This document shows, piece by piece, positions 15,839 to 24,253 of a stretch of DNA of 26,813 nucleotides. A program made the translations under genes and the position numbers. Origin of the DNA: Pyrenophora tritici-repentis (taxonomy: Eukaryota; Ascomycota; Dothideomycetes; Pleosporales; Pleosporaceae); contig NW_027094000.1 in the NCBI RefSeq assembly GCF_003171515.1, forward strand, positions 1 through 26,813. Reading direction: 5' to 3'. Within the stretch, counting starts at the first letter, position 1; every line of letters starts with the position of its first letter. The notes below the pieces were generated by a model that saw only the letters and a list, made by a program, of their open reading frames with translations, was not told the DNA's origin and ran no database searches.

Positions 15839-16026
15839 TGTGAACGGTCTGTAGGGACTGTATTCCAGCTACCTAGTCCAGATGCTATTTACAGTCAAGA
15901 TGAAGAAAGAAGGTAAGACGCAAGCGGCGAGCCTGCTTTGTTTGGGTTGGCGCACGGCCCTCACGTTGCCGGGGAAGCGACTAGGCTAGCAGCCTAGTCA
16001 TGTGACTCGAGGCTCAGCCCGTTACA
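15839..16026 (-). repeat. Gypsy-1 5' LTR
   Basis: 188 bp, identical to 10636-10823. TACAGTCAAGAT at 15890-15901 is the inverted copy of the primer site 15827-15838; if the element self-primes, transcription should start near 15901-15906. Confidence 0.95.
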
Positions 16027-16031
16027 AGAAA
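16027..16031. repeat. Gypsy-1 target-site duplication, right
   Basis: AGAAA after the LTR end CGTTACA. LINE-1 has AGAAAGAGATG in the same place, with a single AGAAA, confirming the duplication. Confidence 0.92.
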
Positions 16032-16103
16032 GAGATGTAACAGCGAGCTCTTTGCGAAAAGAAATATTGTTTGTAGTTTTATACAGTGTCTGTCTGTTGT
16101 TTT
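16027..16103 (-). other. LINE-2 3' UTR, proximal part and end of ORF2
   Basis: After the Gypsy-1 TSD the text GAGATGTAACAGCGAGCTCT matches GAGATGTATCAGCGGGCTCT of LINE-1 (about 7300). AGTTTTATACAGTGTCTGTCTG matches the LINE-1 ORF2 stop region at about 7345; on the minus strand it ends ...DTV and TAA as in LINE-1. This proves that the two sides of Gypsy-1 are one LINE. Confidence 0.88.
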
Positions 16104-16771
16104 GTGTAGGCGTCTGTATATAGGGATCTACAAGAGAGAGAATAGATCTATACAGCTATTGCCTGGTCGATGTTTTGCTCGTGCGTGTGCTAGTGAAAGC
16201 AGGTGCTGGAGCGGTTCGGTATATGGGGTCGGTATATCGAGTCGGTTTAGGGCGTTCGGTAGAGAGGGTATTTGGTGTAGGCGTCTGTATATAGGGATCT
16301 ACAAGAGAGATAGTAGATCTATACATCTAGTGCCTGGTCGGTGTTTTGCTCGTGCGTGTGCTAGTGAAAGCAGGTGCTAGAGCGGTTCGGTATATGGGGT
16401 CGGTATATCGAGTCGGTTTAGGTCGTTCGGTGGAGAGGGCTTTTGGTGTAGGCGTCTGTATATAGGGATCTACAAGAGAGATAATAGATCTATACATCTA
16501 GTGCCTGGTCGGTGTTTTGCTCGTGCGTGTGCTAGTGAAAGCAGGTGCTAGAGCGGTTCGGTATATGGGGTCGGTATATCGAGTCGGTTTAGGTCGTTCG
16601 GTGGAGAGGGCTTTTGGTGTAGGCGTCTGTATATAGGGATCTACAAGAGAGATAATAGATCTATACATCTAGTGCCTGGTCGGTGTTTTGCTCGTGAGTG
16701 TGCTGGTGACAGCAGGTGCTGGAGCGGTTCGGTATATGGGGTCGTATATCGAGTTGGTTTAGGGCGTTCGG
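16104..16771 (-). repeat. Four tandem 171-bp repeats in LINE-2
   Basis: Units start GTGTAGGCGTCTGTATATAG at 16104, 16275, 16446 and 16617 (period exactly 171). The fourth loses similarity at about 16771. Units differ by only a few substitutions. Read on the minus strand, one unit contains PAFTSTRTSK, which resembles AFITSTRIGTRKW at the C-terminus of LINE-1 ORF2, followed by TAG. The array therefore probably arose from the end of ORF2. The small + strand frame at 16102-16380 is a by-product of the repeat. Confidence 0.9.
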
Positions 16772-17101
16772 GTATAGGTAGCATCTAGATATATAGGCCT
16801 ATTACTTTGCAGCAATAGAGATATATACCTAAGGAAGAGCCGTTGCTCTGTCGGTTTCGTAGAGGGTGCCTTCGATCGAACATCTAAAATCAGTTGGCGC
16901 ACGGGCCATTTGCAGAGATTTCTCTCAACTAAGGCCAGGTAACAACTCTGTCAAAGTTGCAGCGGCCAGCGCGCCCGCCACAACGCCTGCACGCAAAAGC
17001 AGACGTTGGAAACTGATTCTAGGAAGGCATTTCAATGGAATTGAGATGAAAAAAGGGTAATCCAGGACCTTTTTGTCATCTCGAAAAGTTGGTGTTCGAT
17101 G
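16772..17101. other. Unassigned sequence at the 5' end of LINE-2 (possible chimeric segment)
   Basis: About 330 bp between the tandem repeats and the LINE-2 TSD, more GC-rich around 16960-17000. It is inside the TSD and so was inserted with LINE-2, but it shows no similarity by eye to LINE-1 ORF2. A 64-codon + strand frame (16866-17060) has no recognisable product. A template-switch chimera is the simplest reading; a diverged LINE part is the alternative. Confidence 0.5.
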
Positions 17102-17115
17102 TTTGAAACTGTGTT
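17102..17115. repeat. LINE-2 target-site duplication, right
   Basis: TTTGAAACTGTGTT, directly after the 5' end of LINE-2; the Gypsy-2 LTR resumes at 17116. Confidence 0.92.
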
Positions 17116-17283
17116 GAATTACAAAGTAATTGCAGTGCAGAGCTTGTAAGAAGCTCTGCGCGGAATATATCTAAGTGGGGGTGTGCATGGGCCACCAAAC
17201 AGGTGGCTCGTGCGCGAACATCAAAACAACGCTAAGGCATCTGGCAGGTGGCCTGTGCGGGGCAACGGCCCAAAACCATCACA
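17116..17283 (-). repeat. Gypsy-2 3' LTR, inner 168 bp (split part 2)
   Basis: Continues the LTR begun at 10393 and ends in CATCACA. It matches 24294-24461 base for base by eye. 40 + 168 = 208 bp, the length of the other LTR. It contains a short hairpin (AGAGCTTGTAAGAAGCTCT). Confidence 0.92.
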
Positions 17284-17286
17284 CGT

Positions 17287-17300
17287 CCCCCCCCGAAAAG
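17287..17300 (-). promoter_or_regulatory. Gypsy-2 polypurine tract
   Basis: Sense strand CTTTTCGGGGGGGG, ending three bases before the 3' LTR (17283) and 3' of the pol stop at 17304. Position and composition fit the plus-strand primer. The CTTTTC part is not pure purine, so the G8 run is the core. Confidence 0.6.
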
Positions 17301-17303
17301 CGC

Positions 17304-17795
17304 TCAAAGTTCCGACTGAGGCGCAAACTTATTTGAGTACTTGCTATCTAGTAGCTGGAGCAGGGCTATAGCGAGCTGTCCGTCGTCATCGTAGTCATGA
17401 AATGTGGCGTGTGGTCCTGGTCGGCCAGGGTTGCGGCTGTGAAAGTCCTGGACTGACTCTTTACAGCTGCGCAGGTTATGGTAGGGCTGCCATGGCTCTG
17501 ACTGATCGTCGCCCACCCATTCCACCTTGTATTGCAGCAATCCACGCTCACCTGTGTGAGGGTCGACGAGATTGCGTCGTATGCGAGAGTCTAGGACTTG
17601 GGAGACCACGTATTCTGTGACTCCATCGTTGCCAAGGTGGACTTCGGGGGGAGCGGCATCGCCTGGACGAGGTTGTCCGGGTAAGGCGTCGTCCTCGTAC
17701 GGTTGTAGGAGCCATGGGTGGAAGGCTGGGAAGATAGCTTTAAGCTGAGGAGGGAGGTCTAGTTCGTAGGCCATGTTGTCAATGACCCGAGTGAT
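17304..17795 (-). pseudogene. Gypsy-2 GPY/F remainder and chromodomain
   Basis: After the MITE the pol frame resumes as ITRVIDNMAYELDLPPQLK and FPAFHPWLLQPYEDD (GPY/F module), then a chromodomain: EYVVSQVLDSRIRR...LQYKVEWVGDDQSEPWQP...SVQDFHSRNP. Two of the three aromatic cage positions (the Y of EYVV and the W of YKVEW) are visible. Chromodomains at the integrase end target chromoviruses to heterochromatin marked by histone methylation. The frame stops at TGA 17304-17306, just before the polypurine tract. The predicted start at 17822 lies in the MITE and is not real. Confidence 0.85.
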
Positions 17796-17803
17796 CTGGT
17801 ATG

Positions 17804-17965
17804 CACAGTCCGCAACAATCAATTAAGTGGGTCCTAGAAGGTTCAGATTGGATTGATTGATTACCGCTTTAAGCCTAGTAGTTACCTATAGGAGTTTAAG
17901 CCCTACCTAGATAGGTAAGTGGGTCTAGGAGAGTGACCGGATTGAATTGATTGTTGCGGAGTCTA
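17804..17965. mobile_element. 162-bp hAT-like MITE in Gypsy-2 integrase
   Basis: Flanked by an 8-bp duplication CTGGTATG (17796-17803 and 17966-17973). The ends are imperfect inverted repeats of about 21 bp: left CACAGTCCGCAACAATCAATT; right, read inward, TAGACTCCGCAACAATCAATT (18 of 21 match). An internal direct repeat (TAAGTGGGTC...GATTG near 17823-17862 and 17918-17956) is present. No coding capacity. Eight-base duplications are the signature of hAT transposase, so it is probably a non-autonomous hAT derivative. Its insertion breaks the GPY/F motif and introduces stops. Confidence 0.85.
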
Positions 17966-19012
17966 CTGGTATGGCCCTATATTCTTGTGGTCTAGTGACT
18001 TAACTGGTCTTTCGGTTTTAATGTGCGGGCGTTCAGCATCACCCAGTCACCCACGTCGAACCGTGGTGCTGGGTATCGGTTCGCGTCTGCGAACTCTTTC
18101 ATCTTGTCTTGAGCCCATAGGATTTGTTGTCGCAGGAAGGTGCGCGTTGTGTCAATGCGCTGGCGAGGGCATCAGCGTTCCGTTGCTGTTGGGCGATAGT
18201 AGGGTGGTTGTTAAGGGGGCGCAGAAGGTGAGCGGGCTCCAGTCCAGATCGCGGTTGGCGTCCCTTTGTGGCGAGGAACGGAGATAACCCGGTAGCTGTG
18301 CTAATGGCCGAATTGGCTTCAAATTCTGCTAAAGGCAATAGCTGGGCCCAATCCGTCTGTAGGTAGTTAACGTACGCCCTTAGGTATTGTTTGAGATCGG
18401 CGTTTGCATTCTCGGTCTGACCGTCGGTTTCTGGGTGATGGAGGTAGAGAGTTTAGGGTGCGTTCCCACCTGGGCACACAGGCGATTCCAGAAATGTGAC
18501 GTGAATTGGCGGCCCGATCTGATACAAGAGTCCTTGGGTATCCTTCCTCTTTCCAGATGTATTCCATAAACTTGTCAACGACTGTAGGCACCTCTAGGTT
18601 TTCCATTGCAATGAACTTCTTCATTTTTGATAGACGGTCAACCACGACCATGATGTGTTGGTAAGAGTGACCACACCAGGTTGACTTAGGCAGTGGGGTG
18701 ATGAAGTCGATGGATATGTCATCCCAGTACTGAGTAGGACAGGCAGCGGGTGAAGCAAACTATGTTTGGCGGTGCGGTTAACCTTAGAGCGTTTACAGGT
18801 TAGACAGTTGTTGGTAAAGCGCGCAATTGTGTTCGTCATGCCCTGCCAGTAGTACCACTGGCTTACTTGTTGGTACGTCGTCGTGCGACCTCCGTGGCCG
18901 CCCGGTAGGCTATTGTGGATGTGTGCGATAATCCTCGTACGGAGTTTCTCACTGAAGGGGACGACAAGACGCCCGTTGCCAATAAATAGCTTGCCGTCGT
19001 TGCTGGCTTCTA
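17966..19012 (-). pseudogene. Gypsy-2 integrase, at least three frames
   Basis: Zinc-binding part: HIHNSLPGGHGGRTTTYQQV followed by NNCLTCKRSK (HHCC). Catalytic core: DDISIDFITPLP (first Asp), then VVVDRLSKMKKFIA, then LVSDRA (second Asp), then [19 protein letters not shown] with the Glu. The frame shifts at about 18760 (a CCC-to-CC loss would explain it), at about 18510, and again near 18440. [20 protein letters not shown] is in the typical post-core position. It ends at GPYQ, the GPY/F motif, where the MITE is inserted. Dead as read, but every catalytic position is still present. Confidence 0.82.
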
Positions 19013-21262
19013 GTCGGCTAGTTCCATCCGAATGCCTTCCGCTATGAGGTAATGTGGGATACGGCGGTCATTAGAAGCGAGGGCTGTCTTTACATCGCGT
19101 AGGCGTGGGTCGCTAAGGCAGAGTTCTAAGAGGACATCGTCGAGGGGGCGATCGTCGGCTCCTTCGATGTCGTCATATGGGTCATGGGTGCCCTTTAGGG
19201 AGAAGCGGGCTAACCCTACCAACATTGTAGAGGTGGACAGTGAAGCGCCTTCGCCGCTCTCTTGCATCAGTGTAAGGACGGAGCCTAGGTCGCAAGGATT
19301 GTCGCCCAGGCATACTCCGGCGAGGCGTACAGCGGCATAGCTGCCGCCCCATCGGTTGGAACCTAGGATAGTCTGGCATTGGTGCTGGACCCGGTCGTCC
19401 GTGACTGAGTCTGGCAAGTCTCCTGTCCGGCGGGTAAGGCTGTCGGGTTTAGTACCCTGTTTACCAGGGCGGTATTGTATGCGAAAGTCGAATTCCTCTA
19501 GGAACTCAGCCCAGCGGGCTTGTCGACGATTGAGATTGCGTTTAGAGCGGAAGTATTCGAGCCCGCGATGGTCTGTTAGCACTTCTACCGCCTCAGGAAC
19601 TCCTGCGAGTTCTGGCCTCCATTCCTCGAAGGCGCGGACTATAGCGAGGAGCTCCTTGTCGTATATCTCGTAATTACACTCTGTGGGCGACATCTTCTTT
19701 GAGAGATAGGCGACCGGCCGGACTGATCCGTCTGGCTGGACCTGGGAGAGCACTGCTGCGTACACATAGTCAGACGCGTCAGTTTCTACGATAGTCTTTA
19801 GGTCGGGGTCAAAGTGGGCGAGCACCACGTCGCTACAGAAGGCGACTTTCAGTGCGAGGAAGGAGCGCTCAGCTTCTTTAGTCATCTTGAATAGCTTAGG
19901 GTCGCCCTTAGTGAGATGCGTTAAAGGTTTTGCGATATCCGAGAAACCGCGTATAAATCGGCGGTAGAAGTTAGCAAAACCTAAAAAGGCTTGTACATCT
20001 TTTAGAGATTGCGGAAGCTTCCAGTCCTGAATGGCGCTGACTTTGTCTGGGTCCATTTTAATACCGTCGGCGGTGATGATAAGCCCGAGGAATTTAACCT
20101 CTGTCGTTATGAAGTCGGATTTAAGAATGTCCATAGGCAATCCGGCGTCTGCGAGCCGAGAGACTACCTGTACTAGGTGCTTCTCGTGTTGATCAAGAGT
20201 CTCACTAAAGATAATTACATCGTCTAAGTAAGCCATGCAGAACTCATCGAGATATTCGTGTAGGACGTCGTTAATGTATGCTTGGAAGGTTCCTGGGCTA
20301 TTGCACATGCCGAAGGGCATAACAGTGTATTGGTACAGTCCGTAGGGCGTGATGAAGGCGGAGAGGTGTTTATGTTCTTCTTTGATGCGTATCTTATTGA
20401 ATGCGGCGATCACATCTACCTTGGAGAAGTATCGCGATTTTGAGAGCTTAGCAAGCATGTCCCGGATTAGTGGTGGGGCATTTCGGTTCTTGACAGTGTG
20501 GGCGTTCAGACCGCGATAGTCGACGCATATGCGGATGCCTCCACCTGGCTTGCGCACAACAAGAAGGGGTGCGGCCCAGGCGGAAGTGCTGCGTTCGACG
20601 TGTCCTTTCTTGATCATGTCGTCCACATAGAGTTTCACCGCTCGGGCTTCATCTCGGGACATTGGGCGTAGACGCTGGAATGACGGCTTAGGCGGCTGGC
20701 CAGTATCGTCGAGCTTAAGTTCGATTTTGTGGTCAAGGTTACCCCGGAGCTCTGGGAGCTCGTCCGCTTCTTTAGGGTCAAAACCTTGGTACAAGGGATG
20801 AAGGACCTTAGGTAATCGCTTGAGGATTTCTTGTCTCGTCATGTGCGGACGTTCCATCTTGTCGCGGAACTTCTCGTAATCCTCTGGGAGCACTTTGGCT
20901 CCTGCAGCACGTAGGTGCTGAGTGTCCTCCCATTCCTTGTCGGATAGCTCGGCGATGCGGCCGATTTCATCGTAAGAGGTGATACAAATGTCCTGGTCGT
21001 GACAGACGGCTGCCGCGGCTACGCGGCTAGAGATGAAAGCTACATCAATTGGTGGGGGTGCTTTGGGGTGACGAGCAACCTTCCGGCAAGGGTCAGGGAC
21101 CTGGGGGAGAGGTTGCTTGTGGTGCCGGCTGCTCTGAGTGTGACAGGGTCGGTGGTCGTGGATACAGTTAATTAGACAGTGCTCCGAGTCAAAACTTAGA
21201 GACATGTCTTTCCAGTTAACTCGGGGTTCATGGGTTTGGAACCAGGGCGTTCCTAGGATCAT
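19010..21262 (-). CDS. Gypsy-2 pol: reverse transcriptase and RNase H
   Basis: Open frame of about 750 codons. It starts at the end of protease (ILGTPWF), and the RT domain follows: SAWAAPLLVVRKPGGGIRIC, YFSKVDVIAAFNKIRI, MPFGMCNSPGTFQ, and AYLDDVIIFSE with the catalytic Asp pair. The connection and Gypsy-type RNase H are next (IVETDASDYVYAAVLSQ, ELLAIVRAFEEWRPEL, VLTDHRGLEYF). The end of the frame enters the integrase spacer and stops at TAG 19010-19012; the true continuation (LEASNDGKLFIGNG) is one base out of register. RT and RNase H motifs are intact. The ATG is internal to pol, so this is a segment, not a gene start. Confidence 0.9.
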   Translation of the reverse strand: MILGTPWFQTHEPRVNWKDMSLSFDSEHCLINCIHDHRPCHTQSSRHHKQPLPQVPDPCRKVARHPKAPPPIDVAFISSRVAAAAVCHDQDICITSYDEIGRIAELSDKEWEDTQHLRAAGAKVLPEDYEKFRDKMERPHMTRQEILKRLPKVLHPLYQGFDPKEADELPELRGNLDHKIELKLDDTGQPPKPSFQRLRPMSRDEARAVKLYVDDMIKKGHVERSTSAWAAPLLVVRKPGGGIRICVDYRGLNAHTVKNRNAPPLIRDMLAKLSKSRYFSKVDVIAAFNKIRIKEEHKHLSAFITPYGLYQYTVMPFGMCNSPGTFQAYINDVLHEYLDEFCMAYLDDVIIFSETLDQHEKHLVQVVSRLADAGLPMDILKSDFITTEVKFLGLIITADGIKMDPDKVSAIQDWKLPQSLKDVQAFLGFANFYRRFIRGFSDIAKPLTHLTKGDPKLFKMTKEAERSFLALKVAFCSDVVLAHFDPDLKTIVETDASDYVYAAVLSQVQPDGSVRPVAYLSKKMSPTECNYEIYDKELLAIVRAFEEWRPELAGVPEAVEVLTDHRGLEYFRSKRNLNRRQARWAEFLEEFDFRIQYRPGKQGTKPDSLTRRTGDLPDSVTDDRVQHQCQTILGSNRWGGSYAAVRLAGVCLGDNPCDLGSVLTLMQESGEGASLSTSTMLVGLARFSLKGTHDPYDDIEGADDRPLDDVLLELCLSDPRLRDVKTALASNDRRIPHYLIAEGIRMELAD

Positions 21263-21880
21263 TTGGACACCAGAGAGTTGGTGACATAGGCTAGGACATC
21301 TTCGGTGTGGGTGCCAAATGTGACAGTTACCCGGGCCATATGGGTAACGCCTGCCACTAGAGAGCCATCAGCGAGTTCTAGAGTAGCAGGCTGGGAGAGA
21401 GAGATAAGGTCGTATTTATGTGCGCGGGCATGAGAAGAATCAATGAAGAGAGAAGCACAAACCAGTGTCACCCATGATTTCGACGTGTTGAGGAGAGGAG
21501 CGATGAGAAGAAATGATTCCTTTAAAGACTAATTGCTGGCCTACTAGAGGCTGATACTTATCACCGCGTATAGCGGCGGCAGCAATGGCCGAGACGGTGA
21601 TCCGGGATCCAGTCTGGCTCTGTTGTTTTAGAGCCTTGACACGGTTCGCAATTGCCTGGAGTGTTGGATCCGGGTCGGACTCATCGTCAGAGCTGACTTC
21701 TACGGTAGGGGAAAGGGCTAGGGTCAAAGAATCGTCGACAAAGCGGTTAGGATGTAACTCCTCTTCTTCTTCGCTGTCTTCGACAGAAGGGGCAGGGGAA
21801 TTAGGGGATGTGCTGGTGGTTGTACTGGGGGTGGCTTCTCATGCCGGGGAGGTCCCTGGGGGCGACTGTCGCCAGGGACT
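21259..21880 (-). pseudogene. Gypsy-2 pol N-terminus with aspartic protease, frameshifted
   Basis: An acidic lead (VSSDDESDPDPTLQAIANRV) is followed by IMGDTG, the protease active site DTG, at about 21470. There the frame is lost. The other frame continues as LFIDSSHARAHKYDLISLS and SLVAGVTHMARVTVTFG, typical of retropepsin strands. It is lost again at about 21262, where the RT frame begins with MILGTPWFQTHEPRVNW, the last protease block. At least two indels fall in about 200 bp, so no active protease can be made from this copy. Confidence 0.75.
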
Positions 21881-22117
21881 AAGCATTTTCCGAAGGTTGG
21901 GGAGAGGTGGAGGTGACGCTAGCTGCGGCGCCCTTGACCTTAGGGCGGGCTGGCTCTCCGACGGGTACGCCATTGTTAGCAATAGCCTTCTCAAGAGCGT
22001 CCTGAACTTCGGGGTACGAGTCAAAAGAGGCGACCGGCTCCTTAGAGCAGTAACCTCCTGTAGCCTTAAAGGTGTGATTCTTCTTAAGACAGTTGAAACA
22101 ACGATTTAAGTGACGGA
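21879..22117 (-). pseudogene. Gypsy-2 gag, nucleocapsid zinc-knuckle end
   Basis: In the frame ending at TAG 21879-21881 the sequence reads LNRCFNCLKKNHTFKATGGYC followed by SKEPVASFDSYPEV, an RNA-binding knuckle with spacing CX2C-X4-H-X8-C. The last spacing is longer than the usual four, a variant seen in some Tf1-type Gags. It is one frameshift away from the capsid part, and the following pol frame is not in register with it. Confidence 0.6.
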
Positions 22118-22732
22118 GGACCTTGACCTGGATGTCAGAGCGGCCACGGGGGCCAGATCCCGAGCTGGATCCACCGTTCCGGGTCCGTTAGAGGGAGTGG
22201 ACTTATTGCCGCCTGCTCCGCCGCCCCCGCCACCTTCTAAACTCTGATTTCCTCTACGGTTGCCAGTTGTAGTGGCTCGTTGTGGGTTGGACTGTTCGAG
22301 GAGACGAAGGGTTTGACAGAAGTCAAGGTAGGTGAGGCTAGACTCTAAGACTTTCATGGCGGTCATGTCGCGCCACCATACAGGCAGCCGGTTGCGCATG
22401 AACTGGATCTTGAGGGTGTCGGGCCAACGAAGGGCCGAGGTGCCGACGTTAAAGCGGGCGATGTACTCACCCATAGACTCTGTGGGCTTCATAGTGGAAT
22501 TCAAGCTCTCATACCAGGACTGAGCTTCGATGCTAGTGTTCAGCGACTTATAGACAGAGTCAAGGATAGACCAAGCCTCGTTACTGTGCGCGAACTCAGC
22601 TCCAGGTTCGAGGTACCCATGCTGGAGGCATCCGAAAGCCTTGTCCTTGGTCTTCTGGCGGATGTAGCTAAGCTTCTTGGTTTCTGAGGCGAACTCGTAG
22701 GGATAATCAGCAAACCAATCGGTGACGTCCAT
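22106..22732 (-). pseudogene. Gypsy-2 gag, capsid core
   Basis: Retrotransposon Gag core, starting KWKMDVTDWFADYPYEF and running through LDSVYKSLNTSIEAQSWYES, GEYIARFNVGTSALRWPD and QFMRNRLPVWWRD, the pattern of the fungal/Ty3 gag domain (helical, W-rich). A Gly-rich hinge (SLEGGGGGGAGG) follows. Met 22732 is internal; the frame upstream belongs to the same protein but is broken. The nucleocapsid part continues in another frame after about 22115. Confidence 0.8.
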
Positions 22733-22975
22733 CTTCCACTTAAGATAGTCGGCGGAAGTGGTGCCATTACCGGAGAATGCCTCAGGTTCAGGTTTCTTTG
22801 GGCGGGGGTGGCGACGGTGATCGTACTCTTCGTCATCGGAGTATCGATTTTTCGTAGACTGAGTGCCGCGCTGACCTTGGCGAGAGAGGGCTGGTAGAGG
22901 ACTGTTGGCATCGTCGCCTTCAGAGTCCGATGAGTCTGGGGGGAAGGGCCTGTGTGGCCGCGCCTGGCTGACCTA

Positions 22976-23761
22976 GAAACCTTGGCTGTAGCCTGTTTTA
23001 GCTTAGCCTGGAGTTTCTTCATATTCTCTAATGTGGCTCGGTGGGCGTCGTGCTCCTGTCGGTATTTGTCCTTGTAGGCCGATTTGCGGGCGGCGAGGTT
23101 CTCTGCCTGGTTCTGGGCCTGCTGGTAGTCTTCGTGAGCGCTTCCGCGCGCGTCGCGGAGCTCCTCGGTTAGGCGTGCAACTGTAGACGGAAGACTGAAG
23201 TTGGTCCTGGCAGTTCTTAAGGACAGCCTGTGTGTCAGCGACGTCGCCCTTGTAACCCTCAAGGATATCTTGGGTTTCTTGATCCTTGCTGTGGAGGTTT
23301 TCGATGACCTTGTCTCTTGCGAGAAGCTGTTCGCCTAACTGATCGCTGTGTTTGCGCTCGTTGCCGAGGTCTCTCCACATATCGCGGATTTGATCATATA
23401 GTCTGTTCAACGCCTTAGACTGGTCATTATTCGTATGTCCGATAGGCGTAGTGTGGAGAGAATCTTTGCGTTGGGGGTTGCCTTGCGCATCGTTCTCCCA
23501 GAGGTCGAAGGTGGTCACGTTATCCTCGCGAGGAATGACGTAGGACGTAGAGGGCTGTCGCTCGAATTGCGCACGCTCGTAGGCGTGTTCAACTAGGGGT
23601 TCTAAGGACGCGGCAGGTCCAGGTGAGAGCCACGCTTCAGAAAAATAATCAGTGTCGACTTCGGCCTGAGACTGGCGCGAGTAGCGGCGTTGCTCGCTCA
23701 TTAATGGGTAGCGTATGCCCAATGGGCTGCTCAAGTCGGCGCGATGGTCTATGAAGGCCAC
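22976..23761 (-). pseudogene. Gypsy-2 gag, coiled-coil region, two frames
   Basis: From about 23740 to 23190 one frame carries SEAWLSPGPAA..., then a helical heptad-rich stretch (YDQIRDMWRDLGNERKHSDQL) up to LKNCQDQLQ. From about 23180 a second frame continues the coil (TVARLTEELRDARGSAHEDY, then DKYRQEHDAHRATLENMKKL). A frameshift near 23180 separates them; another follows near 22970 before the capsid part. Coiled coils here would drive particle assembly. Assigned from order and neighbours rather than sequence family. Confidence 0.6.
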
Positions 23762-23940
23762 GCCCTTCTTGCGCGTAGTGATTGTGGTCGGAAGCTCGTC
23801 GTCAGAGTCGTCGGAAATGTCCAGTGGCTGCTGTACACTATCGGTGTGGCCGAGGGAGGGGTAGCGTCCTGGAATGCGTACGTCCCTGTCGAAGAGGTTG
23901 TTCTTGCCGTGTGCTCGGGGGAGGCCGCTGGCGCGACGCT

Positions 23941-24186
23941 CTAGGGTTTCTTTGGTCTGGGAGGTGGGCGCCGTCGCACGCGAAGGCTGTTCGGGGCTGA
24001 GTTCTCGTGGCTCTCGTCCATACGGGAGCGGTTCATGGTTGCGGCCGTCTCTCGCATGAAACGAGGGACGCCGAGGGCAGGATTTCGGTGTTCTGTAGTG
24101 CTGGGGCGAGTATCGCGCGATGTCTCCTCTGTGAGGAGTTCCACGATCTCGGGATGAGGGGAGTCACGAGCCCCCAGAGGGTTCAT
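23941..24186 (-). pseudogene. Gypsy-2 gag, N-terminal fragment
   Basis: Frame from ATG 24186 (MNPLGARDSPHPEIVELL...), the first good ATG after the primer site, to a stop at 23941. Pro/Arg-rich end (RVRRRPPPRPKKP). Acidic/polar N-terminal extensions of this type precede the capsid part of chromovirus Gag. The following gag parts lie in other frames. Confidence 0.55.
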
Positions 24187-24241
24187 GACTTGTTCGACGG
24201 GGCGCTTCTCGTGAGGCGCACCGTTGGGCCAGTGTTCGGTG

Positions 24242-24252
24242 ACTGCAATTAC
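24242..24252 (-). promoter_or_regulatory. Gypsy-2 primer binding site, self-priming type
   Basis: Sense strand GTAATTGCAGT, one base inside the 5' LTR. It is complementary over 11 bases to the sense strand of LTR positions 24314-24304. In Tf1/sushi elements the first bases of the mRNA fold back on the PBS and prime minus-strand synthesis; this geometry fits. I did not recognise a tRNA 3' end complement. Confidence 0.65.
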
Positions 24253-24253
24253 G

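Larger units (their letters stand above)
10636..16026 (-). mobile_element. Gypsy-1: chromovirus (Ty3/Gypsy), 5,391 bp, 188-bp LTRs
   Basis: Minus-strand LTR retrotransposon in the 3' UTR of LINE-2, the innermost member of the nest. Order: 5' LTR 16026-15839, self-primer site, 9-bp repeat leader, gag, an amber codon, pol (protease, RT, RNase H, integrase), chromodomain, polypurine tract, 3' LTR 10823-10636. The LTRs are identical over 188 bp by eye, so it inserted recently. Only two frame breaks are seen: in the gag N-terminus, and between integrase and chromodomain. Confidence 0.95.
10433..17101 (-). mobile_element. LINE-2: short 5'-truncated/chimeric LINE inserted in the Gypsy-2 LTR
   Basis: Minus-strand LINE relative of LINE-1, recognised by a shared 3' UTR and tail. 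It ends in about six ATT units at 10433-10450 and is flanked by the 14-bp TSD. Without Gypsy-1 and its TSD copy it is about 1.27 kb. On the minus strand it consists of about 330 bp of unrelated sequence (17101-16772), four 171-bp tandem repeats (16771-16104), and a 3' UTR homologous to LINE-1, split by Gypsy-1 at AGAAA. No RT domain remains, so it was mobilised in trans. Confidence 0.88.

Noticed and set aside
15725..15916. Cys/Phe repeat peptide on the + strand
   Set aside because: Product of the 9-bp leader repeat of Gypsy-1 read on the wrong strand.
16102..16771. CRISPR-like or coding repeat array
   Set aside because: Units are contiguous 171-bp tandem copies without spacers, in a LINE; the + strand frame ends after about one and a half units and the minus frame has TAG in each unit.
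16866..17060. 64-codon + strand frame as a host gene
   Set aside because: Lies inside the LINE-2 insertion, has no domain or good start context, and is short enough to arise by chance.
17141..17159. Hairpin AGAGCTTGTAAGAAGCTCT as an independent terminator
   Set aside because: It is part of both Gypsy-2 LTRs (also near 24318) and is described with them; no independent role can be supported.
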